Below are positions 54,430 through 62,915 of a stretch of DNA of 64,000 nucleotides, piece after piece. The translations under genes and the position numbers were made by a program. How positions within the stretch are numbered: position 1 is the stretch's first letter; each line of letters starts with the position of its first letter. The notes under the pieces are model-generated. The model was not told where the DNA came from. It made no database searches and saw nothing but the letters and a program-made list of their open reading frames with translations. Source of the stretch: Pseudoalteromonas distincta (GTDB lineage: Bacteria > Pseudomonadota > Gammaproteobacteria > Enterobacterales > Alteromonadaceae); NCBI RefSeq assembly GCF_000814675.1, contig NZ_JWIG01000022.1:176819-240818 (forward strand). Direction: 5' to 3'.

Positions 54430-55640
54430 TAAATTTTCCTTTTAAGTCCTGATTTTGCTCGCTCTTTAATATTTGTTTGAATATAAATTTGATCGGTAGT
54501 CGCAATTTTAGAATGGCCTAAATCTTCTGATAAATGTTTAAGCGGTCTTGTTTGCGCATCATGTGTAGCACCAGTATGACGAAGCCAATGTGCAGTTGCA
54601 GCGCCAAGTTGTTCAGCATCATCTTTAAAACCATCATCAAGTAATGATTGCTGAGCATAATCAAAACTTTGTTGAACTAAACGCCTAATTTGCCTTACGG
54701 TCATACCACCTTGACCCCGAATTTTATGAACTAACGGCTCAGATTCATCAACCCGAGGAAGGGCAGGTAGACCTCGATATAATCTGTATCGTTTTAAATA
54801 TTCAACAAAATCATCACTTAAGGTTACATCTCGTAATTTATTACCTTTACCCATTATACGTAAAAACCAAAATCCATCATTATCTTGCCAAAAATGAGAC
54901 ATCACCGGCGACCATTGTGGGCGCTCAGATAATTCTGAAATTCGTAAATAAAGACCTTTTAAGCAGGCAAGCGTAAATAAGTTCCGCTCTAAATCAGGGT
55001 TATGTTCGCATAAATCTCGCGTTACACCAAAAACGTATTCCCATTGAATATCACTTAATGTATCAGGAATTTGAATTTGTGATTGAACAACTAAATACGG
55101 GCTATTTTTTTTAACAACAGGGACAAAGTTCGCGAATGTTTTTTCTTCGAGTAGGGCAAACTTATAAAATACATTTAAGGCAGTAAACATGGCCGATAAA
55201 GTTTGTTGGCTGGCAGTTGATTCTTTTAGCATAAAAGGGCGCCAATTTTGATTTAATCTACGAATTCCTTGCTCATCTTTATAACGCCATTGCACTGAAG
55301 TTGCAGCCCATTCTTTATCAGGTTCAACCATAAAATCAACGTAAGCTTCAATATCTTCACGTTTTAAATCGAATACTGATTTTTCTGCTATTAACCACGA
55401 CCATAAATAAAAGCGTTCAAGTTCATTTCGAAAACGGCTATAAGTGGCTTCTGACTTGCGGCCATAAACATATAAAAACTGATATAAGAATGTCAGATCG
55501 GCTTTTGATTCAGTTACAGTCAAGCCAATTTCCTGTATAAAGGATGCAAGTTCTGGGTATTCTGAATTTAGAGTACCGTCATCTAGATGGGCAATTTGAT
55601 ATCTTAATTGTTTTAACGTATCAACCAAAGCAACAAGCAT
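54429..55640 (-). CDS. Tyrosine recombinase (integrase family)
   Basis: 403 residues. An N-terminal SAM-like core-binding region (YSRFRNELERFYLWSWLIAEK) precedes a catalytic domain with the first Arg in LYLRISELSERPQW, Lys-type strand GKGNKLRDVTLS, HWLRHTGATHDAQ (His-x-x-Arg), and GHSKIATTDQIYIQTN with the nucleophile Tyr. All five catalytic positions appear intact. No attachment sites or other phage genes are next to it, so it is either a resident recombinase (for example for replicon resolution) or the remnant of an integrated element. Its stop overlaps the antiporter start. Confidence 0.88.
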   Translation of the reverse strand: MLVALVDTLKQLRYQIAHLDDGTLNSEYPELASFIQEIGLTVTESKADLTFLYQFLYVYGRKSEATYSRFRNELERFYLWSWLIAEKSVFDLKREDIEAYVDFMVEPDKEWAATSVQWRYKDEQGIRRLNQNWRPFMLKESTASQQTLSAMFTALNVFYKFALLEEKTFANFVPVVKKNSPYLVVQSQIQIPDTLSDIQWEYVFGVTRDLCEHNPDLERNLFTLACLKGLYLRISELSERPQWSPVMSHFWQDNDGFWFLRIMGKGNKLRDVTLSDDFVEYLKRYRLYRGLPALPRVDESEPLVHKIRGQGGMTVRQIRRLVQQSFDYAQQSLLDDGFKDDAEQLGAATAHWLRHTGATHDAQTRPLKHLSEDLGHSKIATTDQIYIQTNIKERAKSGLKRKI

Positions 55641-55789
55641 AATGTATAAATATTCAATTAAATAATAGGCTTACAGAATAACGTTAAAGTCCGATACTGT
55701 CTAGTATTGGACATAGTAAAGCTCTAATTATTTTAATGCCGTGATTATTCTATGGTTGTTGGTTGCTATATCTTATTAAGGAAAAAATC

Positions 55790-56353
55790 ATGAAAAAACT
55801 AATTATACTAAGCGTACTTGCTTTAACTGTTTCGTTAACTGGGTGTGCTACTACAGGTAGTGCATCACCAAGCGAAAAACGTTCACTTGTACAAAGTATG
55901 AAAACAAATACATTAGATAAATTATACGCTGAAAAACCTGACGTTAAAAAACAAATTGCTAATTCGGCTGGTTACGCTGTTTTTGATAACGCGAACGTAA
56001 ATGTTGTTTTAGCCAGTTTTGGTGGCGGTTACGGCGTAGTTAAAAATAACCTTACTGGTAAATCGACTTACATGAATATGGGTGAAGCCGGTTTAGGGCT
56101 TGGTTTAGGTGTAAAAGATTTTAACGTTGTAATGGTTTTTCATAACCAAGCTGCATTAAACAGATTTATTGAACATGGTTGGGCTTTTGGCGGAAACGCT
56201 GATGCAGCAGCAAAATATGAAGATAAAGGCGGTGCATTGGTTGCCGAAGCGATTGCAGATCAAGTTACTGTATATTCTGTAACCGAAAATGGCCTTGCAC
56301 TACAAGCTGTATTAAAAGGTACTAAGTTTTGGGTTGATTCAGAGCTTAATTAA
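55790..56353 (+). CDS. YSC84/Ysc84-like lipid-binding lipoprotein
   Basis: 187 residues from ATG 55790, chosen for the AAGGA 8 bases before it and the lipoprotein signal that follows (MKKLIILSV...LTGC). The rest is the Ysc84 actin-binding-like domain: AGYAVFDNANVNVVLASFGGG, GVVKNNLTGKSTYMNMGEAG and GLGLGVKDFNVVMVFHN. In bacteria such proteins are periplasmic lipoproteins of unclear function and bind lipids in eukaryotes. Ends at a hairpin at 56371. Confidence 0.85.
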   Translation: MKKLIILSVLALTVSLTGCATTGSASPSEKRSLVQSMKTNTLDKLYAEKPDVKKQIANSAGYAVFDNANVNVVLASFGGGYGVVKNNLTGKSTYMNMGEAGLGLGLGVKDFNVVMVFHNQAALNRFIEHGWAFGGNADAAAKYEDKGGALVAEAIADQVTVYSVTENGLALQAVLKGTKFWVDSELN

Positions 56354-56370
56354 CCACCAAATTACTCTCC

Positions 56371-56410
56371 TAAAAGCGAGCTGGTTTGTATAATCACGCT
56401 CGCTTTATTA
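56371..56410. terminator. Bidirectional terminator
   Basis: TAAAAGCGAG and CTCGCTTTATTA arms with a 20-base loop, between convergent lipoprotein and DUF2971 genes. Confidence 0.65.
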
Positions 56411-56475
56411 AAATCCATGTAATTTAACATAACGTAATTTATGGGTGATAATACACCTTCCTATAATAAAGCTTT

Positions 56476-57414
56476 TCACATGAGTATTTCATATTTCAAT
56501 TTAAATAGATTGCTGTCAAGTTTGCATCTATAGACATCAGTAAACTTTTGCTCAAAGCTATTATAAAATCTTCCTCTATTTCCTGTTGCTAACTTAGTCC
56601 CCTCTATTATTGCTTCTTTCATTTTCTTTACATCTGAATTTACTCCTAAGTAAATTTTAGATATTTTACTTGGATTAACTTTAATTAAGAACATCACTTG
56701 ATAAGCTTCGTAATTTCTCCAAACTGAATTCCATTCTGAAAGGCTACTTTCGCAACTCCCTGTAAGATAAAGCAGGTAAGATAGATCATTGATTTTTTCT
56801 CTTAAATCACCTTTATAACCCAGTGAGCTCAGTTTATTTTTGGTTTCATCTGAATTCCCAAGTGTTATGACTTTATTGCAGTTCGTAAATGGTAGTGCAA
56901 ATCTATATTCTTCCTCGTGCTTCCAAGATTCATGTTTACTAAAGAAATAATGTTTCGAAAAATTATTAACCTCTTCATCTGATAAAGTAGTGATATTTTT
57001 GCTATAGCTTCGCTCTCTATTATAAATAACATTGTCACTCAGGTAGGCTTCAATATCATTAGTTTTATCTATATCAAAAATAGAAAATGGATCTTCTTCA
57101 TCAACTTCAAATTCAACTAATATACCTTTACTGTTAGTTGCATAGTTACCCCACATTGGCATACTTTCTTTATTTTTACTTAAAGACACATAACCATATA
57201 AATCTAAATATGGATTTATATCTCTGTGCGAATTAAATTCTCTCCCAAAAATTTTTATAGTCTCTTGGCTGACATCTTTTATTTTATTTATATCTATTCC
57301 TGTTGGTAAAACTTCAAAAGGATCATTCTGACTATTGTTCTGACTTAGCCTAAGTGTAGGCTCTGTTAAGAATGCCGTAGCAGCATCAGCAGATAAATAT
57401 TTGTATAGTTTCAT
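56476..57414 (-). CDS. DUF2971 family protein
   Basis: 312 residues. Family motifs: LYKYLSADAATAFLTEPTLRLS, NDPFEVLP, SMPMWGNYATNSKGILVEFE and HESWKHEEEYRFALPF. DUF2971 proteins are widespread in accessory and defence-like islands; no activity is established. The gene is markedly more AT-rich than its neighbours with heavy use of AAA/AAT/ATA codons, which suggests recent transfer. It lies 51 bases before the patatin-like gene's stop on the same strand. Confidence 0.75.
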   Translation of the reverse strand: MKLYKYLSADAATAFLTEPTLRLSQNNSQNDPFEVLPTGIDINKIKDVSQETIKIFGREFNSHRDINPYLDLYGYVSLSKNKESMPMWGNYATNSKGILVEFEVDEEDPFSIFDIDKTNDIEAYLSDNVIYNRERSYSKNITTLSDEEVNNFSKHYFFSKHESWKHEEEYRFALPFTNCNKVITLGNSDETKNKLSSLGYKGDLREKINDLSYLLYLTGSCESSLSEWNSVWRNYEAYQVMFLIKVNPSKISKIYLGVNSDVKKMKEAIIEGTKLATGNRGRFYNSFEQKFTDVYRCKLDSNLFKLKYEILM

Positions 57415-57465
57415 AAATTCTCCTTTTTAATTTCTTATTTATAACAAGTAACTAAATAAATAATC

Positions 57466-58515
57466 CTATCCCATTATATCTATGGTACTAAATAATTTAT
57501 TTTCTAAATTTTTATCTAACGCTTCGGCCAATTTCTCAGTTTCACTAAAAACAGTATTCCAATATTTAATGCGTGTATCTGCATCAAGATCGGTAAAATC
57601 ATTTCTATCTGGAATTTTTCCGTAGGGTAAACTTGCTATAAACTCTTTTGATGGAGTGATCATTACCACGTTATCGTAATTAAGTGGCGACACTTTACGT
57701 TTTAAATTTTTATCGAACCACCCTGCTTTTGGATCTGAATTAAAATGCGGATATAAAATAAGTCCTGGGTTATTAATTTTTAAATCAAAGTGGTAGTCAA
57801 TTATTCCGCCATCGCGATATATACCTTGCGGCGAGCCTTCAATATTTTTTATGCCTTGCATAACAAGTGGTATTGAACCCGATGCAAGTAATGCATCTTT
57901 TAAATTATTTTGAGTAAGCGCTATGTTTTGCGTTTTAAAATTGTAGCTGTCGGTAATTGATAAGTCACTTGTTGCTGGGCCAAATATAAAACGCTCATAC
58001 TGCGAACCTAATAATTTTCGGTTAACGCGGTTTAACATATAACTTTTTGATAAACCCATTAACTGTATTAATTTATTTTCGCTGGCGATAAAGCCATTTG
58101 ATTTTGCGACAATAAAGTGCGCTTTAAATATTGGGTTATTTATAATTTCGGTGACGCCGTTATCGCCAAAAACATCTTCAAGTAATGCGCGTGCTTTTAT
58201 TGTTATTTCACTTGGTGTAGGTTTATTACTTGAGTACCGAGTTTGCGAATACGATTTTGCTAATCGCTCAATGGCAGCAACGGGATCGTTTTGTGCAAAA
58301 CACGCAGAGCGAAAAGCGCCAGCAGATGAGCCAATTAAATTAAGTGGTTGGGTACGGTTTTTAAAAAATTCACCAAAAATATACTTATCCAACCCAAATA
58401 ATGTAAACCATTTAGGACCGCCACTTGCACCTAAAAAAGAGGTGAAAAGTTCAGGTTTAAAGCCCTGTTCGTTAATAATTTTAGCCGCTGTTTTCCCTGC
58501 GTGAATCTCGATCAT
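57466..58515 (-). CDS. Patatin-like phospholipase
   Basis: 349 residues with the Ser-Asp dyad of patatins: LIGSSAGAFRSACFA (GxSxG; Ser about residue 64) and RDGGIIDYHFDL (DGG; Asp about residue 238). The oxyanion loop is FLGASGGPKWFTLF near residue 30. No signal peptide, so it is cytosolic or delivered otherwise. Lipid acyl hydrolysis is expected; the target is unknown. Confidence 0.87.
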   Translation of the reverse strand: MIEIHAGKTAAKIINEQGFKPELFTSFLGASGGPKWFTLFGLDKYIFGEFFKNRTQPLNLIGSSAGAFRSACFAQNDPVAAIERLAKSYSQTRYSSNKPTPSEITIKARALLEDVFGDNGVTEIINNPIFKAHFIVAKSNGFIASENKLIQLMGLSKSYMLNRVNRKLLGSQYERFIFGPATSDLSITDSYNFKTQNIALTQNNLKDALLASGSIPLVMQGIKNIEGSPQGIYRDGGIIDYHFDLKINNPGLILYPHFNSDPKAGWFDKNLKRKVSPLNYDNVVMITPSKEFIASLPYGKIPDRNDFTDLDADTRIKYWNTVFSETEKLAEALDKNLENKLFSTIDIMG

Positions 58516-58588
58516 CTAAAAAATTGTGCCTTTTATTTTGGTTGCTATAGTTATTTTATAACACCGGAAGTGAATATTTATGCAAAGT

Positions 58589-58626
58589 AAAAAGCGGATT
58601 TATGTTGCCATAAAACCGCTTTTTAT
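58589..58626 (-). terminator. Terminator after symporter gene
   Basis: AAAAAGCGG-ATTTA...TAAAACCGCTTTTT arms, 17 bases from the AGCS stop on the minus strand. Confidence 0.7.
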
Positions 58627-58642
58627 AGTTAAGTGTGCTGAA

Positions 58643-60049
58643 CTAGTCCCAAATGCCGTCTTCGCATTTGCCCTGTACTTTTACATCTTTTACTTTAAAT
58701 TCGGGCTCTAAACCTTTGTCTCTTTGTGCGTGGTAATCGCTCGTAACAGACAAAATAGTCGGCGTTAACAGTATAATAGCGATAACGTTAACCACTGTCA
58801 TTAACCCTAAGGCAATATCGGCTAAATCCCAGACTTCTTTTAATGTGGCCGACGCGCCCCACAACATCATTGATAAATAAAGCAAAGTGTAAATGCCGCG
58901 CCCTACTTTGTTGTCGAGCTTAAAGAGGTGCAAGTTACTCTCTGCATAGGCGTAGTTTGCCACCACCGATGTAAAAGCAAATAAGGTTATAGCGGCTGCT
59001 ACAAAGTAAACACCACCTTGTGCTAAGTGAGCAGTCATCGCGCTTTGTGTTAAACGAATGCCTTCCATTTCACCGCTTATGTCTATATCGGCTAATAAAA
59101 TGATCACCGCGGTACAGCTACACAGTACGATTGTATCGAAAAATACGCCTAGCATTTGTATGTAACCTTGCGTTACAGGGTGATTAGGAATTGGGCTGGC
59201 ACTTGCTGAAGCATGCGGCACACTACCTGCACCGGCCTCATTAGAATATAAACCACGTTGTATACCGTTTTTAATGGCTGCGCCCATCGCACCGGCACCT
59301 GCTTCTTGTAAACCAAACGCTGATAAAAATATATCTTTAAGCATGGCAGGTACTTGCGTGAAATTTATAATCGTAATAATAACGGCGGCAAGTACAAACA
59401 CAATGCCCATTATTGGCACAACACGCTCTGCAAATCGGGCAATTGCTTTAAAGCCACCGAGTATAATTGAACCAGCGAGTACGGTAATAACTAGGCCTGA
59501 ATAAAATGTAGGAACTTCAAACGCGTAGTTGAGTGCGTCGGTAATTGTGTTAGTTTGCATTGCGCTAAACGTAAAGCCGTAACCTAAAAACAAACACGCG
59601 GCAAACACAATGGCAAACGCCCGGCTACCCAAACCTTGTTGAATATAATACGCAGGGCCGCCTCTAAACTCGCCGCCACTATCACGCACTTTATATACTT
59701 GCCCAAGTACACTTTCGGCAAAGCCTGTAGCCATACCCAATATGGCTATAACCCACATCCAAAATATAGCGCCGCTGCCGCCAAGTGAAATTGCCACTGC
59801 CACACCGGCTAAATTACCAGTACCTACTCGTGCGCAAAGCCCTGTACACAACGCTTGGAATGATGAAATGTCGTTTTTTTTACATTTGCTACTGCCTTTT
59901 AAAAGGCTAAACATATGTTTAAATTTAAGTATTTGAATTGCTTTTAGTCGTACTGAAAACCATATACCTGTAAACAAGAGTATATAAATAAGTACTTGCC
60001 CTTCTCCCCATAAAAGGTTGTTTACGCTTTTGACGACGGTATCGAACAT
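58643..60049 (-). CDS. Alanine/glycine:cation symporter (AGCS family)
   Basis: 468 residues with about 11 membrane helices. Family motifs: FQALCTGLCARVGTGNLAGVAVAISLGGSGAIFWMWV is covered in blocks GLCARVGTGNLAGVA and GGSGAIFWMWV; AGFESxLGQVYK-type loop as GFAESVLGQVYK; SNEAGAGSVPHA and GVFFDTIVLCSCTA. Imports small neutral amino acids with Na+. It lies on the same strand behind the citrulline/ornithine genes, but with a hairpin at 60140 between, so it is probably a separate unit. Confidence 0.9.
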   Translation of the reverse strand: MFDTVVKSVNNLLWGEGQVLIYILLFTGIWFSVRLKAIQILKFKHMFSLLKGSSKCKKNDISSFQALCTGLCARVGTGNLAGVAVAISLGGSGAIFWMWVIAILGMATGFAESVLGQVYKVRDSGGEFRGGPAYYIQQGLGSRAFAIVFAACLFLGYGFTFSAMQTNTITDALNYAFEVPTFYSGLVITVLAGSIILGGFKAIARFAERVVPIMGIVFVLAAVIITIINFTQVPAMLKDIFLSAFGLQEAGAGAMGAAIKNGIQRGLYSNEAGAGSVPHASASASPIPNHPVTQGYIQMLGVFFDTIVLCSCTAVIILLADIDISGEMEGIRLTQSAMTAHLAQGGVYFVAAAITLFAFTSVVANYAYAESNLHLFKLDNKVGRGIYTLLYLSMMLWGASATLKEVWDLADIALGLMTVVNVIAIILLTPTILSVTSDYHAQRDKGLEPEFKVKDVKVQGKCEDGIWD

Positions 60050-60139
60050 TGCTAATTCCTTCTTATATTTTTTATATTAATACCCTTTTTGGGTATAATG
60101 GCATTTGCTTGCGACATCGACTAAAAATTTAATGCAAAT

Positions 60140-60159
60140 AAGGCAGCTAAGCTGCCTTA
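60140..60159 (-). terminator. Hairpin after ctlX-like gene
   Basis: AAGGCAGC-TAA-GCTGCCTT stem, 10 bases beyond the stop on the minus strand. Confidence 0.7.
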
Positions 60160-60169
60160 AAACTATACA

Positions 60170-61081
60170 TTATTTATTTTGCAAATGAACTCCTGCAATC
60201 ATGCACCTAACTGAGCCACCAGCCGACTCAATAGTAGGTATTGGTAATGGCACAAGCTTAGCCGTTTTTTGTATAACTGTTATTTGTGCCGGTGTAAGTG
60301 CATTAAACGCAGTTTGCGATAACGCTAAAATACGACCATTTTTACCTTGTAGCTCAATAGCATTGCCACAAAAGTTATTAATTTGCTCAAGCGTTAAATC
60401 GATAACTTGATGATGGTTTTTCAAAAAATGTTTAGCTAACTGTGCACGTTGATTAATTGGCACCATATTTAAACTGATCATTACAAATTTTGTAGCGATA
60501 CACATTAAAACATTAGTGTGATAAACCGCAGTTCCTTGCTCGTCATATGCGTTAAACACTATGGGTGATAGTTTTAATTGCTCACATATTGTATTAACCA
60601 CCGACTTGGTAGTTCTTTTTGATTCTACCGCGTAAGCGAGTTTATTTTTATGATCGATAACCAGTGAACCAGTGCCTTCAAGAAATGAATTTTCTTTCGA
60701 TAAAAATGAATAATCAGTCACTGAAGACACTTTATAGTGATCCGTTAAAAAATCAATAATATCTTTTCGATATTCTAACCTTCTGTTTTCTACAAACATT
60801 GGATAGATTATTAATTGGCCACTTTGATGAGTTGAAAACCAATTGTTAGGAAAAACTGAATCGGGAGTGTGTGTTTGCTCATCTTCAAAAAGGTGAACTG
60901 TTACCCCTTCATTTTTTAATATTTGTACGGCATTAGTCACTTCTTTAAATGCTTGTTCACTTTGATTTTGTGCTAAACATTCACTTTGAAATGCGTTATC
61001 GAGCATTGTGTGTGGGTTAGATGTAAAGTGATGTGGCCTTACCATCACTACAGCTCTGGGGGCTTGGTTTACTTCGCTCAT
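60170..61081 (-). CDS. ctlX: CtlX-like citrulline/arginine hydrolase (amidinotransferase superfamily)
   Basis: 303 residues of the arginine deiminase-related, GME superfamily. VVMVRPHHFTSNPHTMLDN opens the family; VFPNNWFSTH holds an Asn/Asp substrate-pocket segment, FLEGTGSLVID the general acid Glu region, and GGSVRCMIAGVHL near the C terminus carries the nucleophilic Cys (about 293). CtlX enzymes help convert citrulline toward ornithine and carbamate-type products. It overlaps the ornithine cyclodeaminase gene by 4 bases (ATGA), which strongly supports a citrulline-to-proline route. Confidence 0.85.
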   Translation of the reverse strand: MSEVNQAPRAVVMVRPHHFTSNPHTMLDNAFQSECLAQNQSEQAFKEVTNAVQILKNEGVTVHLFEDEQTHTPDSVFPNNWFSTHQSGQLIIYPMFVENRRLEYRKDIIDFLTDHYKVSSVTDYSFLSKENSFLEGTGSLVIDHKNKLAYAVESKRTTKSVVNTICEQLKLSPIVFNAYDEQGTAVYHTNVLMCIATKFVMISLNMVPINQRAQLAKHFLKNHHQVIDLTLEQINNFCGNAIELQGKNGRILALSQTAFNALTPAQITVIQKTAKLVPLPIPTIESAGGSVRCMIAGVHLQNK

Positions 61082-62148
61082 GCCACGTGCTCTTTTACTA
61101 ATGGTTGATCACTAAGCACTGAAAATAAATTACGAGGATCCGCTTGTTGTGTAATTAAATCAAGCAAAGCAAACTCGCCCGTTTTAATTAACTCATCACG
61201 TATAAATACCAGTGCGGTAAAGTCTTCGCTCGCAAAGCCAACGCCGTCAAAAATGGTTAATTCATCTTGGCTAGTACGCCCAAGCGACTGCTTATTAATA
61301 ACGTTATGAAACTCAGTTACTGTAAAGCTTGGACTCATTTGTTGAATTTCGCCCTCTATTCGAGTTTGTGGCTCGTACTCAACAAATACATTAGCACGCT
61401 CAAGCAATCTAGCATCTAACTCTGTTTTACCTGGGCAATCACCACCTATGGCATTAATGTGCACACCTTGTGGGATCATGTCATTTGTTAAAATAGTAGC
61501 GTTAGTTTTATCAGCAGTACAGGTAGTGATGATATCTGCCCCTTTTACTGCCTCTTGTACACTATTACAAATAGTCACGTTTAATCCGCATGCACTTAAA
61601 TTAGCAAATGCTTTTTTAGAGGCGCTTTTATCTATATCGTATAAACGAATATGCGTAATACCTAGTACCGCTTTAAAAGCGAGTGCCTGAAACTCTGATT
61701 GAGCACCATTGCCTATTAAAGTAAGGGTTGTTGAGTTTTTAGGTGCTAAATATTTAGCTACCATTGCAGAAGTTGCGGCTGTACGTAGTGCTGTTAGTAA
61801 ACACATTTCGCTTATCATAACCGGATAGCCACTATCTACATCGGCTAAAATACCAAACGCAGCGACTGTTTGAAGTTCTCTAAAGGTGTTTTTTGGGTGA
61901 CCATTTACATATTTACAGCTGAACATTTGGCCATCACTCACTGGCATTAGCTCTATTACCCCCTCTGGTGAGTGTGCTGCATAGCGAGGTGACTTATCAA
62001 ACTCTGTCCAACGGGCAAAGTCGGTTTCTAATTTATTTGTTAGATCTAGCAGAACGTTTTCGACCCCTAAGCTATTTATAAGCTTAGCCATTGCCTGAAC
62101 GCTAACAAATGGAACGCCTTGTTTTGGCTGTGCTATAAAATGACTCAT
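61078..62148 (-). CDS. Ornithine cyclodeaminase
   Basis: 356 residues of the ornithine cyclodeaminase/mu-crystallin family, NAD-dependent. Converts ornithine to proline with loss of ammonia. The Rossmann-type loop TLIGNGAQSEFQALAF lies at about residues 136-151, with GADIITTCTADKTNA and INAIGGDCPGKTELD (substrate-binding Asp region) behind. Start at ATG 62148. Divergent from an Lrp-type regulator, which probably responds to the amino acid substrate. Confidence 0.92.
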   Translation of the reverse strand: MSHFIAQPKQGVPFVSVQAMAKLINSLGVENVLLDLTNKLETDFARWTEFDKSPRYAAHSPEGVIELMPVSDGQMFSCKYVNGHPKNTFRELQTVAAFGILADVDSGYPVMISEMCLLTALRTAATSAMVAKYLAPKNSTTLTLIGNGAQSEFQALAFKAVLGITHIRLYDIDKSASKKAFANLSACGLNVTICNSVQEAVKGADIITTCTADKTNATILTNDMIPQGVHINAIGGDCPGKTELDARLLERANVFVEYEPQTRIEGEIQQMSPSFTVTEFHNVINKQSLGRTSQDELTIFDGVGFASEDFTALVFIRDELIKTGEFALLDLITQQADPRNLFSVLSDQPLVKEHVA

Positions 62149-62320
62149 GCTGAAACCTCTTGAATAAATGTATTAGTTAATTTAAAACAAGTTTAGCGAG
62201 GCTACGTGCTATTTAATATGGCAATTAATTACACAAATAGTACTAGTTTTTATCATTTTGCTATGCAGTTATATACAATTTATGTATTTTGGTCAGTAAC
62301 TTCTTTTAAAGGTTTGATTT

Positions 62321-62752
62321 ATGACTCCCTATATTTATGACTCTCTTGATAATGCTTTAATAGCTGAATTACGAAAAGACGGCCGCGCTTCTATTTCAGC
62401 TTTAGCCGGTTCTTTAAATGTATCACGCGGGACAGTGCAAAATAGGTTAGACAGATTAGTTAGCTCAGGCGCAATATTAGGGTTTACTGTACGCGTTCAC
62501 GAACACATAGAAACAGAAGCCGTGCGCGCAATTATGATGATAGAAGTCGTTGGTAAATCTACCTCACAGGTAATTAAAACAATGCGCGGAATACCCGAGC
62601 TTATAAAATTACACACCACCAATGGTGCATGGGATTTAGTTGCGGAGCTTCAAGCTGCAAATTTAAGTGAGTTTGATGGAGTGCTAAGGCAAGTACGCGA
62701 AATTGACGGTATTTTAAATAGTGAAACAAGCATATTACTTTCATCAACTTAA
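62321..62752 (+). CDS. Lrp/AsnC family transcriptional regulator
   Basis: 143 residues: an N-terminal helix-turn-helix (LDNALIAELRKDGRASISAL, SRGTVQNRLDRL) and a C-terminal RAM ligand-binding domain (LIKLHTTNGAWDLVAELQA). Its start is about 170 bases from the divergent ornithine cyclodeaminase start, consistent with local control by ornithine, arginine or a related amino acid. Confidence 0.93.
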   Translation: MTPYIYDSLDNALIAELRKDGRASISALAGSLNVSRGTVQNRLDRLVSSGAILGFTVRVHEHIETEAVRAIMMIEVVGKSTSQVIKTMRGIPELIKLHTTNGAWDLVAELQAANLSEFDGVLRQVREIDGILNSETSILLSST

Positions 62753-62771
62753 GCTATTTTTAATATTTAAA

Positions 62772-62915
62772 AGAATATTTAATTGACATCCATTTATAAT
62801 ATTTAAGTATTCACAATGATTTTTTACTATTTTAAAATTTAGAAGAATACTTAAATGACACCCATTTATAATATTTTAAGTATTCACAATGATTTTTTAC
62901 TATTTTAAAATTTAG
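62772..62915 (+). repeat. Two tandem 72-bp repeats next to IS30 left end
   Basis: Units from 62772 and 62844 are about 93% identical; each contains TGACA(T/C)CCATTTATAATATTT, like the IS left end TGACACCCATCTAAATTTTTT. The third partial unit runs directly into the IS left end at 62916. Confidence 0.8.
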
